From Lachnospiraceae bacterium (GTDB lineage: Bacteria > Bacillota > Clostridia > Lachnospirales > Lachnospiraceae): 64,000 bases of DNA. The position numbers were made by a program, and so were the translations under genes. The number at the start of each line of letters is the position of its first letter. Position 1 is the first letter of the stretch. The stretch spans positions 1-64,000 of the forward strand of contig SVFE01000003.1 of the NCBI GenBank assembly GCA_015057055.1. The letters are read 5' to 3'. The notes below the pieces were generated by a model. It was not told where the DNA came from, made no database searches, and saw only the letters and a list, made by a program, of their open reading frames with translations. This document shows, piece after piece, positions 22,674 through 29,796 of the stretch.

Positions 22674-23555
22674 ATGGTAAACAGTAGTATTTTAAATAAT
22701 TCAAATATCAAAGAAATTGCCGCCCTGGGGAATTTTCACGTGTTGGAGCATCAGAAGGATTTGAGTGTTTCCGCAGGCAATGCGCTGGACTATTATTTTG
22801 CATCCAAGATGAATGTCAGAAAGCGTCAGCTTATGCTGGATTTCAACGACAGCAGTTACATCGTTCAGGCCGGTGCAATGCAGTGGATGAGCGGAATGGT
22901 GGAAACCAAGAGCAACGTAAAAGGCGTAGGCGATTTCTTAGGCAAGATGGCCGGCTCTATGGTAACAAAAGAAAGCGGAGTAAAACCCATGTATTACGGT
23001 ACCGGCAAGATGATGCTGGAGCCCACCTACAAACATATTATTTTGTTAAATGTAGCAGAGTGGGGAAGCATTGTGCTGGACGATGGGTTGTTCCTTGCCT
23101 GTGAAGGCAGTCTGAACCAGCAGGTTGTAGCAAGAACCAATATTTCTTCTGCGGTATTCGGCGGGGAAGGTTTGTTCAATCTGGCCCTTTCCGGCAACGG
23201 AATTGTGGCTTTGGAAAGTTATGTGCCCAGAGAGGAATTGATTGAAGTTATTTTGGAAAATGACGTTATGAAAATCGACGGTAATATGGCAATCGCCTGG
23301 TCCGGTTCTTTAAACTTTACGGTAGAGAAGTCCGGAAAGAGTCTGGTTGGTTCCATGGCTTCCGGTGAAGGTCTTGTGAATGTATATCGCGGAACCGGTA
23401 AGATTTTGATGGCACCCACGGCTGCGAATTTTACGGCTAATCCCGCAGCTTCCGACAGTAACACGGGAGAAAGCCAAAGTAAGGCTACGTCCTCCGTAGA
23501 GGCTGCAGGAAAAGCAATCGGAGCTCTGTCTGACGTGCTGGATATTTTTAGCTGA
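22674..23555 (+). CDS. AIM24 family protein, copy 2
   Basis: A 293-residue paralogue of the upstream gene, highly similar over the first 245 residues ('SYFAS'/'YYFAS', 'MNVRKRQ', 'AGAMQW', 'EPTYKHIIL', 'GGEGLFNL', 'GEGLVNVYRGTGKILMAPTA'). It is extended by about 45 residues of Ala/Ser/Thr-rich low-complexity tail, which ends in a short amphipathic segment 'AAGKAIGALSDVLDIFS'. That tail could mediate localisation. A perfect, bidirectional terminator hairpin follows. The tandem arrangement and close spacing suggest the two copies form a hetero-oligomer. Confidence 0.85.
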   Translation: MVNSSILNNSNIKEIAALGNFHVLEHQKDLSVSAGNALDYYFASKMNVRKRQLMLDFNDSSYIVQAGAMQWMSGMVETKSNVKGVGDFLGKMAGSMVTKESGVKPMYYGTGKMMLEPTYKHIILLNVAEWGSIVLDDGLFLACEGSLNQQVVARTNISSAVFGGEGLFNLALSGNGIVALESYVPREELIEVILENDVMKIDGNMAIAWSGSLNFTVEKSGKSLVGSMASGEGLVNVYRGTGKILMAPTAANFTANPAASDSNTGESQSKATSSVEAAGKAIGALSDVLDIFS

Positions 23556-23581
23556 TAACTGCGCAGAGTAAGAAAAGTAAA

Positions 23582-23626
23582 ATACCATGAACCGGCAGAG
23601 TGGTTGCCTGTTCATGGTATTTTTTA
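23582..23626. terminator. Bidirectional terminator between the AIM24 operon and the ABC permease
   Basis: ATACCATGAAC (23582-23592) pairs with GTTCATGGTAT (23610-23620), followed by TTTTTTA on the plus strand and preceded by AAAGTAAA, which gives a T-rich run on the minus strand. It serves the two convergent transcripts. Confidence 0.85.
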
Positions 23627-23659
23627 TATGCTTCGCGAGAAACGAAACGCTTTGCTGTT

Positions 23660-25660
23660 TTACAGAGATTTTCCGCGTTTTTTCATTGTCCGCGCCGCCC
23701 ATCCCGGGGAGCAAAAATACAAGGTAATTCCATAGATTAAGATGCAACCGGCAACGCCGAGGAACAACGAAGTGTCCTTCGCATCCGGGCTCGTTAAGAG
23801 GGTGAACACGGTAAAGGTTGCATAAATGAAAGTCAATTGCAGGGCAAACATATGCTTGCCGAAGGCGTAATAAAATCCCTGTTTCGAGGTATCCCGCTTG
23901 CAATAAACAAGGCATGCAATAAGGATAAATAGCAGCCCAAGGAAGAAGGAGACAATGCCAAACGGCAGTCCTGAATATAAGAAATCCTCCGCCATCCAAT
24001 AATATTCCCTGGGCAAAAAATCCAGAGGAAGAAGGACAATAAATGAGAGAAATACCACGGTCACAATGCTGTGGATTACTTTTAGTCCGCCGCTTACTAC
24101 AAATGCATCAATCAGATTGCAGATGCCAATTACGAAAAAGGCAGAATACAGCGTGGGCATAACCGCGGGAATGATATCATCAAAACGATACAAAAGAGGA
24201 TTTCCTGCAATGTTATTAAAATAAATGCGGTAGCCGAAATTAACGAGCATGTATGCAAAAAGGGCCATCAATACAACCACTAAATCGAGAAGTATCTTGG
24301 AAAAATACACCTGCCCTCGGGTGGCGGGAAGCGTTTCCAAGAATTCTCTGGTGGACTTCTTTTGCTCCGCAAGGAATTTGATTCCTTTAAAAATAAAGAG
24401 GCCGACCAAAATGATGTTAAAATCCGGATACAGTAAATAAGGTGTTCCCAAAAAGTCTAAAAAGGGATTATCCGCAGCGGTAGAAAATAAGTTCCAAAAG
24501 GAGAAGAAATCTCTCATAGCCGTATTAGTCAGACTAATAGACATATAAATCACAATGGCTGACAGTATTCCTCCCGCTATTAAATGAGAGGCAAGAGCAC
24601 TTTTTAGAAGCGGTAATTTACTACCGATTTTCTTTGGCGTAACAAGCATCCCGGATTCCTTTTTCTTGTGATACAGTAAATAAAATGCAAGTAGTTCAAA
24701 CGTTATAACGGTACCAAGACCAATGAAAACATCGAAGTGGTCTGTTAAAATGACCAGGCAGTATGCACCTGCCCCGAGAAGGAAAATAATCTCAAGCGGG
24801 CGGGAAAACATAAATATTCCATTTGCCATTTCCCGGGTTTGAATCTGGAGCAAAATACCTCCGATTAAGAGGAAAAGCAGCAGTATCATAAAGGCCGAAG
24901 ATTCCCTAAAAAGTGCAAGAATGGTTTCCTTTCGTTCTCTGTTTTCTGCTAAAAACAGATTGCAGAAACTGTACCAAAAAGAAGGCAGACTGATATAGAT
25001 AAGGGTTCCCACCAGTATGCCAAAGTAGCGGTTCTTGAAAAGGCAACTGCAAAGATACAGAAGCGTCATTGCCGTAAAAAGAGAAAGAAATGCAAGAAGC
25101 AGCTGCGAAAGGAACGCAAGGTTTCCCTGAAGAACCAAATTCTCCGGAATGACCGATTCCAAGAGTTCCGGAAATTCCTTTGCCAGTGATGCGATGGCAT
25201 AATTACGCATGGTTAAAGTAAGGAGCCCCGTTGCGCCGCCAACAAAGAAGTTGAGAATCAAAAGTGCTGCGGCCGCGACATAACCATGCAGTTCCAGCGC
25301 AGTCTTTTTTACCGGTAAGGTCTCCAAGAATTCTCGGGTCTGCTTTGGCTGGAAACCGTAAAAAAGCAATACAAGCACGGCAATTACCATAAGAAAGGCC
25401 GTGTTATGGCAAAAAACAGCATGGTTTTCCCTAAAGCATTGCAGGAGCTGTCCGCCGGCTATACCGCGAGTAAAGATTTCCGGCGTCTGTTCCAGCGTTA
25501 GAAGAATCTGCTGCTCTGTCGGCGTCTGCTCCAGCAAAGCATGATTTCCGTAAGAGGATAGAATGTGAAACGTCCCGCACAGGGTAATGGTAACCGTAGT
25601 AAAAAGAAAGACGAGTAAGTAATCTTTTCGCTCTTTTAAAAGTAGTAATAGATCTTTCAT
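23660..25660 (-). CDS. ABC-2 type transporter permease
   Basis: A 666-residue permease with around twelve hydrophobic segments in two similar halves, each opening with a large loop carrying 'REFLETLPV/A' (about residues 95 and 410). That internal symmetry suggests a fused, duplicated permease. I start at ATG 25660 (MKDLLLLLKE), five bases after AGGAGG; an in-frame GTG two codons earlier is less likely. The start lies ten bases after the stop of the ATPase gene. With YtrA-type regulation this resembles the YtrABC-DEF/antibiotic-responsive exporters of Firmicutes. The substrate is not known. Confidence 0.8.
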   Translation of the reverse strand: MKDLLLLLKERKDYLLVFLFTTVTITLCGTFHILSSYGNHALLEQTPTEQQILLTLEQTPEIFTRGIAGGQLLQCFRENHAVFCHNTAFLMVIAVLVLLFYGFQPKQTREFLETLPVKKTALELHGYVAAAALLILNFFVGGATGLLTLTMRNYAIASLAKEFPELLESVIPENLVLQGNLAFLSQLLLAFLSLFTAMTLLYLCSCLFKNRYFGILVGTLIYISLPSFWYSFCNLFLAENRERKETILALFRESSAFMILLLFLLIGGILLQIQTREMANGIFMFSRPLEIIFLLGAGAYCLVILTDHFDVFIGLGTVITFELLAFYLLYHKKKESGMLVTPKKIGSKLPLLKSALASHLIAGGILSAIVIYMSISLTNTAMRDFFSFWNLFSTAADNPFLDFLGTPYLLYPDFNIILVGLFIFKGIKFLAEQKKSTREFLETLPATRGQVYFSKILLDLVVVLMALFAYMLVNFGYRIYFNNIAGNPLLYRFDDIIPAVMPTLYSAFFVIGICNLIDAFVVSGGLKVIHSIVTVVFLSFIVLLPLDFLPREYYWMAEDFLYSGLPFGIVSFFLGLLFILIACLVYCKRDTSKQGFYYAFGKHMFALQLTFIYATFTVFTLLTSPDAKDTSLFLGVAGCILIYGITLYFCSPGWAARTMKKRGKSL

Positions 25661-25669
25661 AGGCACCTC

Positions 25670-26548
25670 CTATTCGCTTCGATTTTCTTCCAAGGTAATA
25701 AACAGTTCTTCCAAACTAAGGCTTACGGGTTCTATAAAGGAAGCGCCTAAATCCTCTAATTCCTTTGCGGTATCTTCGTTGTAATCGCGAAGGATCAGAG
25801 TGTAAATGCTTCCGATATTGCTAAGATGCAGGATGTCTTTTCTTTGGTGAAGTGCCGGATTAGCTCCGCCTTCGAAGACGACATTTACTTTGGTCAGGAT
25901 GTTTTTCAGATTATCCAGGCTCATCTGCCGCTCCACATGTCCTGCATGAATCATGGTGACGGAGTCACACAGTTTTTCCAGACCGGAAAGGTTGTGGGAA
26001 CTAATCAGTACGCCCATATTGTTTTCTTCCGTTTCCTGAATCAGGATTTTGTAAAAGGCTTCCTTGGCAACCGGGTCCAGACCGGAAGTCGGCTCATCAA
26101 GGATGAGATATTTGGGCCGCTTGGAGATTTCCAGCATAATGGCAAGTCTGGTTTTTTGCCCCTTGGATAAAGAAGAAATGGGCTTATCCAGGGGGAGTTC
26201 AAAAACGGTATTTAAGGAATTAAATTTTTCCGTATCAAAGGTAGGATAAAAGCACTGATACATGGAAGCCATGCGCCTTGGGCTGTAAAAGCTGATGTAT
26301 TCGTTGTAGTCGGCTACGTAGCCCAGAACTTTTTTGGCTTCCGGGTTGTTATAGACCGGTGCCCCATCTAACTGTACGCTACCTACTTCAGCGCGGTATA
26401 TGCCGGTAATGCATTTGATTAAGGTGGTTTTTCCGGCACTGTTTTCCCCAATGAGTCCGTGGATTTCCCCGGGATTTATGGTGAGGGAAATGCTGTGCAG
26501 CACCGTGGTCTTATCATAACTTTTTACGATATCTCTGATTTCTAACAT
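25670..26548 (-). CDS. ABC transporter ATP-binding protein
   Basis: A 292-residue ATPase of the CcmA/YtrB type. Walker A is GENSAGKTT (near residue 35), the Q-loop lies in the 'GYVADYNEY' region, the signature reads LSKGQ, Walker B is 'YLILDEPTSGLDP' and the switch His is in 'ISSHNLSGLE'. A C-terminal ~70-residue extension is typical of exporters that pair with an ABC-2 permease. The ATG overlaps the end of the regulator gene by seven bases, so the three genes form one tight operon. Probably an efflux or cell-envelope stress transporter. Confidence 0.9.
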   Translation of the reverse strand: MLEIRDIVKSYDKTTVLHSISLTINPGEIHGLIGENSAGKTTLIKCITGIYRAEVGSVQLDGAPVYNNPEAKKVLGYVADYNEYISFYSPRRMASMYQCFYPTFDTEKFNSLNTVFELPLDKPISSLSKGQKTRLAIMLEISKRPKYLILDEPTSGLDPVAKEAFYKILIQETEENNMGVLISSHNLSGLEKLCDSVTMIHAGHVERQMSLDNLKNILTKVNVVFEGGANPALHQRKDILHLSNIGSIYTLILRDYNEDTAKELEDLGASFIEPVSLSLEELFITLEENRSE

Positions 26549-26922
26549 ACGCTCATCTCCTTATAAATTTTTTTGACAAGAGAAAGAATTTCCTCTTCGG
26601 ATTGCCCCATAACGGTCAAATCCAGAACGACGGAGCGAAGGAGTTTTATATTTTCAGCAAGTCGTCCTTCGTCGGTTTTGCTCTCCTGGGTGGAAGCAAT
26701 AAAGGTTCCCTTTCCCCGGATTGTTTCAATGATTCCCTGACGTTCCAATTCCTGATAGGCTCTTGCCACGGTGCCGGGGGTAATCGACATATCCAGCGCC
26801 AGCTTCCGCACGGAAGGAATGGAATCTCCGGGATTTAAATGTCCCTTTAAAATGTGTAATTTAATCTGCTCAATAATCTGTTCATAAATAGGTTTGTTGC
26901 TTTTTAAATCAATTGAAATCAT
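26542..26922 (-). CDS. GntR family regulator, YtrA subfamily
   Basis: A 126-residue regulator. The winged helix-turn-helix 'PIYEQIIEQIKLHILKG', 'IPSVRKLALDMSI', 'TVARAYQELERQGIIETIRGKGTFIA' is textbook GntR, and the short ~50-residue helical C-terminus defines the YtrA subfamily, which regulates adjacent ABC transporters. I chose ATG 26922, behind AAAGGAGG; the longer frame from 27006 runs through the promoter. A perfect 25-bp palindrome overlaps its promoter, so autorepression of the whole operon is almost certain. YtrA-type regulators usually respond to cell-wall-active antibiotics or peptides. Confidence 0.9.
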   Translation of the reverse strand: MISIDLKSNKPIYEQIIEQIKLHILKGHLNPGDSIPSVRKLALDMSITPGTVARAYQELERQGIIETIRGKGTFIASTQESKTDEGRLAENIKLLRSVVLDLTVMGQSEEEILSLVKKIYKEMSVC

Positions 26923-26951
26923 GATAACCTCCTTTCGCCAACTGTTTCCAT

Positions 26952-26976
26952 ACTGTATCAATCGGATTGATACAGT
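26952..26976. promoter_or_regulatory. YtrA-type operator (25-bp perfect palindrome)
   Basis: ACTGTATCAATC (26952-26963) and GATTGATACAGT (26965-26976) are perfect 12-bp arms around one base. It lies at the start site of the minus-strand promoter and touches its -10 box. Confidence 0.9.
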
Positions 26977-27003
26977 TATAACACTTGCGAAAGCAGATGT
27001 CAA
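26975..27003 (-). promoter_or_regulatory. Promoter of the YtrA/ABC operon
   Basis: On the minus strand, TTGACA (27003-26998), 17-bp spacer, TATAAC (26980-26975). A strong promoter immediately upstream of the palindrome. Confidence 0.85.
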
Positions 27004-27041
27004 CATAAAAATAAAAAACTAAAAAAAAATATAAAAACTGC

Positions 27042-27070
27042 TTGCATTTGTTTGCAAGTTGTTATATACT
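27042..27070 (+). promoter_or_regulatory. Promoter for the TraG-like/ClpP operon
   Basis: TTGCAT (27042-27047), 17-bp spacer, TATACT (27065-27070). CTTGCA/TGCAAG inverted arms (27041-27046 and 27053-27058) overlap the -35 region. Transcription would start near 27077, about 210 bases before the first gene. Confidence 0.7.
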
Positions 27071-27076
27071 TGGCTT

Positions 27077-27286
27077 CACAACAAAATATGAGGTCAAGAG
27101 GACATGTGTTTGAGATTACCGGCGCTACCGGTATGCCCAAATGCAGGTCCTTTTTTGTGCGCCAAAAGGGTGTAGGAAGCCCTCTTTTAGGCCAAAGTGC
27201 AGAAACTTTTGCTGCATCGGACAAAAAAGGAATTGCAAAAAAGGCGTGCCGGATGCCGGTAAAAAATAAAAAGGGAGGTACAGCAT
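27077..27286 (+). ncRNA. Long structured 5' leader
   Basis: Between promoter and first gene, TACCGG/CCGGTA form a small hairpin near 27118-27134. TCCTTTTTTGT (27148-27158) is the perfect complement of ACAAAAAAGGA (27221-27231), enclosing smaller stems such as GCAG/CTGC near 27199-27215. A 75-codon frame from ATG 27088 overlaps it and the first gene, but it has no ribosome-binding site and I do not call it. The structure suggests a regulatory leader. No known riboswitch was recognised. Confidence 0.4.
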
Positions 27287-27640
27287 ATGTACAAATTTAC
27301 AGAAAAAGTGAATAACGTTCAGAAACAAACCGCCTATGTTCTCTACATGATCCTCGGCAGTTATTTCCACCGAAGCGTCTGCGGAAACGAGGCGCTGGAA
27401 ACAACCCTGTTTCTTCATTACCGGGATATGCCGGTAAAACGACAGGAACAGCTGGAAGAAAGAGTAATCCGCGATGCGGATAAAGCGCTGGAAAACGTCA
27501 GAGACGTCCTGTGCGAAATGAACTGCGATGCGGTGCTGGTTCCTCAAAAAGAAGAATTCGCCCTCCGGTTCGAGACCGGATTTGAAACCGTGCAGGCGGT
27601 AGTGGACCGAAAAGGCTGCTACCGGATACAGGTCCGGTAA
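27287..27640 (+). CDS. Hypothetical protein, first gene of the TraG-like/ClpP operon
   Basis: A 117-residue soluble protein starting MYKFTEKVNNVQKQTAYVLY behind GGGAGG. The first half is helical with a hydrophobic stretch ('AYVLYMILGSYFH'), too short and polar for a certain membrane anchor. The second half looks like alternating strands ('AVLVPQKEEFALRFETG', 'AVVDRKGCYRIQV'). I recognise no family. Its fixed place before a TraG-like ATPase suggests an accessory factor of that protein. Confidence 0.6.
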   Translation: MYKFTEKVNNVQKQTAYVLYMILGSYFHRSVCGNEALETTLFLHYRDMPVKRQEQLEERVIRDADKALENVRDVLCEMNCDAVLVPQKEEFALRFETGFETVQAVVDRKGCYRIQVR

Positions 27641-27644
27641 ATAT

Positions 27645-27668
27645 GGGGCTTGCCTCGAAACAAGCCCC
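27645..27668 (+). other. Perfect intergenic hairpin in the TraG-like operon
   Basis: GGGGCTTG (27645-27652) and CAAGCCCC (27661-27668) flank an eight-base loop, between the hypothetical gene and the TraG-like gene. No T-run follows, so it is more likely an RNA processing or stability element than a terminator. Confidence 0.5.
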
Positions 27669-27719
27669 GGGAACAATAAAAGGTAGAAAAATGAAAAACG
27701 GAAAGAGAGGAATTGCATT

Positions 27720-28955
27720 ATGAATAAAAACGGATATGGAGAAAGAACATTTGCAACAGAGGTTAAGGTATCCAATGATACCAGGAAGACCGGACTAAAT
27801 AATAATGACCTCATCATCGGAGGAAGCGGTTCCGGCAAAACAGGAGGGTACATTTACAACCTTCTCTTAAATCCCCACGGTAGCATGATTGTATCCGATA
27901 CCAAGGGATTGCTTCACCGGACTTTTTCGGATTATCTAAAGGAAAAAGGGTACAAGGTTTATGTGCTGGATTTTGTGAATCCGGAAAACAGCATCGCCTA
28001 TAACCCGCTCCGGTACATCCGGAGGAATCGCTTCGGGGAGCCTAACGAAGCAGATATCGTAAAACTTTCCAACATCATTATGCCGAAACTGGACGCCGAT
28101 GATCCGTTCTGGGAGATGGCGGCGGCCCGTTACATCGGCATTTTAATCGGCTATATTCTGGAGGTGGCGCCGAAAGACGAACAGACGATGAAAAATGTTT
28201 GTTTTGTACACCAAAAAATCCGTACGGAAAGCGGACGGGAAATTTTTGAAGAGTGGGCAGAGGAAAATCCGGAAAGCTTTGCGGCACGGAAATATTACCA
28301 GATGCGCTATTCCAGGGGAGCAGAAAAAATGTGGAGTTCCATCATGGAATTTGTAAATCAAGGTCTGGACCATTTCGATTTCAAGGAATTCGATGCTATT
28401 TGGGACAATGCGGATTCGCTGGACATCGGAAGGCTGGGACGGGAAAAATCAGTGTTATTCATTAACAGCTCCGACAATGATACGTCCATGCATGTGTACA
28501 GTGATTTGTTCCATACCCAGGCGATGCAAGTGCTGATTGGGGAAGCGGACAAAACCGAGAACGGACGACTTCCGGTACCCTGTCGTTTGATTTTGGATGA
28601 TTTTGCGGCGGCAGCCAAAATCGACCATTTTGAGAATTTGATTTCCATTATCCGATCCAGGGAAATCAGTGTCAGCATCATCCTTCAAAGCTTGTCCCAG
28701 CTAAATCATATGTACACAAAGGACTGCGCAAATACGATTTTAAATAATTGCGCCCATGTGCTCTATTTGTCCGGCAAGGACAAGGAAACCATGGAATACG
28801 TGGCGGATTATTTGAATCAAACGGTGCACTCGGTTTTAAAGCTTCCCAGAGACAAGGCGGTGTTTATTGAAGAAGGTGCCCAGGCAAGGATTGTGAATAA
28901 ACTAATTCCTTATAAAGAGCAACCTGTATGTCAGGGAGTATCCATCGCGGGCTGA
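27720..28955 (+). CDS. Soluble TraG/VirD4-like coupling ATPase (orphan)
   Basis: A 411-residue TraG/VirD4-type ATPase. Walker A is GGSGSGKTGG (near residue 34), followed by 'SMIVSDTKGLLHRTFSDYLKEKGYKVYVLDF' region typical of T4SS coupling proteins. Walker B is 'RLILDDFAAAAKI' (usually LDEFA, here Asp in place of Glu) and 'ISIIRSREISVSIILQSLSQL' is the sensor region. Conjugative coupling proteins are 550-700 residues with two N-terminal membrane helices; these are missing, so it is cytosolic. No relaxase or T4SS genes are nearby. It is followed 120 bp later by a ClpP paralogue. It may be a domesticated DNA or protein translocase; degradation of an integrative element is the alternative, but the frame is intact. 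Confidence 0.8.
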   Translation: MNKNGYGERTFATEVKVSNDTRKTGLNNNDLIIGGSGSGKTGGYIYNLLLNPHGSMIVSDTKGLLHRTFSDYLKEKGYKVYVLDFVNPENSIAYNPLRYIRRNRFGEPNEADIVKLSNIIMPKLDADDPFWEMAAARYIGILIGYILEVAPKDEQTMKNVCFVHQKIRTESGREIFEEWAEENPESFAARKYYQMRYSRGAEKMWSSIMEFVNQGLDHFDFKEFDAIWDNADSLDIGRLGREKSVLFINSSDNDTSMHVYSDLFHTQAMQVLIGEADKTENGRLPVPCRLILDDFAAAAKIDHFENLISIIRSREISVSIILQSLSQLNHMYTKDCANTILNNCAHVLYLSGKDKETMEYVADYLNQTVHSVLKLPRDKAVFIEEGAQARIVNKLIPYKEQPVCQGVSIAG

Positions 28956-29075
28956 CAAAAGGAGCGCAAACCCGCATATAAGTCCGGAGAAAAGAACGAA
29001 AAATCATGCCGGCAAAAGCAAAAAAAGAAAATCATAATAGGAAAATCAAAATAGTCAAAAAAAGGAGAAAACAAT

Positions 29076-29681
29076 ATGCCGAATTTAATTAAAGAAAGTG
29101 TCAGAGGTCTGGAGTCCTTAACTCCGGAGGATTTACTTTTTACAAACCGGGAAATCTTCCTCACAACGGGAATCGACAGCAGTACATCCAATGAACTCAT
29201 CAAGCAATTGATGATACTGGAAAAAATAAATCCCCAAGAAGAAATCACCATTTACATTAATAGCCCCGGCGGTGAAGTGGTCAGCGGTCTGGCGGTGTAT
29301 GACTACATAGAACTTATGAAGGCCCCGGTGCGAACGGTGTGCATCGGAACTGCGGCCAGCATGGGAGCTATTTTGTTTCTGGCAGGAGACAAGCGGGAGA
29401 TGCTCCCCCACACCAGACTGATGATTCATGACCCCGCATACAGCGGCGGTGACATGGCAGGAAAGAAGCCCCATGAACTTCAGCAGTACGTGGACAAACT
29501 AAAGCAAAGCCAGAAAATCATTGCTGAAATTATCGCCCATAAGACCGGAAAAACTTTGGAGGAAGTTTATGAAAAAACCAAGGAAGACAGCTATTTTAAC
29601 GCCGAAGAAGCGATGGAATACGGTCTAGCCACCGGTGTGGTGAACTCGTTAAATTCAAACCGGGAATTTTTAATTTCATAA
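29076..29681 (+). CDS. clpP: ClpP-like protease subunit
   Basis: A 201-residue ClpP. The catalytic serine lies in 'GTAASMGAILFLAG', the histidine in 'RLMIHDPAYSGG' and the aspartate in 'KTKEDSYFNAEEAMEYGL', so the triad is intact. The N-terminal 'LLFTNREIFLTTGID' segment and the 'YINSPGGEVVSGLAVYDYI' handle region are normal. Not adjacent to tig or clpX, as housekeeping clpP usually is, so this is probably a second paralogue (ClpP2). AAAGGAG precedes ATG 29076. It is arranged with an orphan TraG-like ATPase, which raises the possibility that the ATPase works as an unfoldase-like partner; this is speculative. Confidence 0.85.
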   Translation: MPNLIKESVRGLESLTPEDLLFTNREIFLTTGIDSSTSNELIKQLMILEKINPQEEITIYINSPGGEVVSGLAVYDYIELMKAPVRTVCIGTAASMGAILFLAGDKREMLPHTRLMIHDPAYSGGDMAGKKPHELQQYVDKLKQSQKIIAEIIAHKTGKTLEEVYEKTKEDSYFNAEEAMEYGLATGVVNSLNSNREFLIS

Positions 29682-29796
29682 AATAATTCCATAAATTCCT
29701 TCCTGTACTTCGTATCTATTAATAGATTCCATTAATAGAGTCTACGGATTGTTTTTATTAAAGCAAACGGATTTGTAAGTACAGGGAGGAAATTGT

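Noticed and set aside
27088-27315. 75-codon frame in the leader of the TraG-like operon
   Set aside because: No ribosome-binding site, overlaps the real first gene and the leader structure.
27720-28955. Integrative conjugative element
   Set aside because: Only the coupling-type ATPase is present; no relaxase, integrase, T4SS genes or attachment sites were seen.
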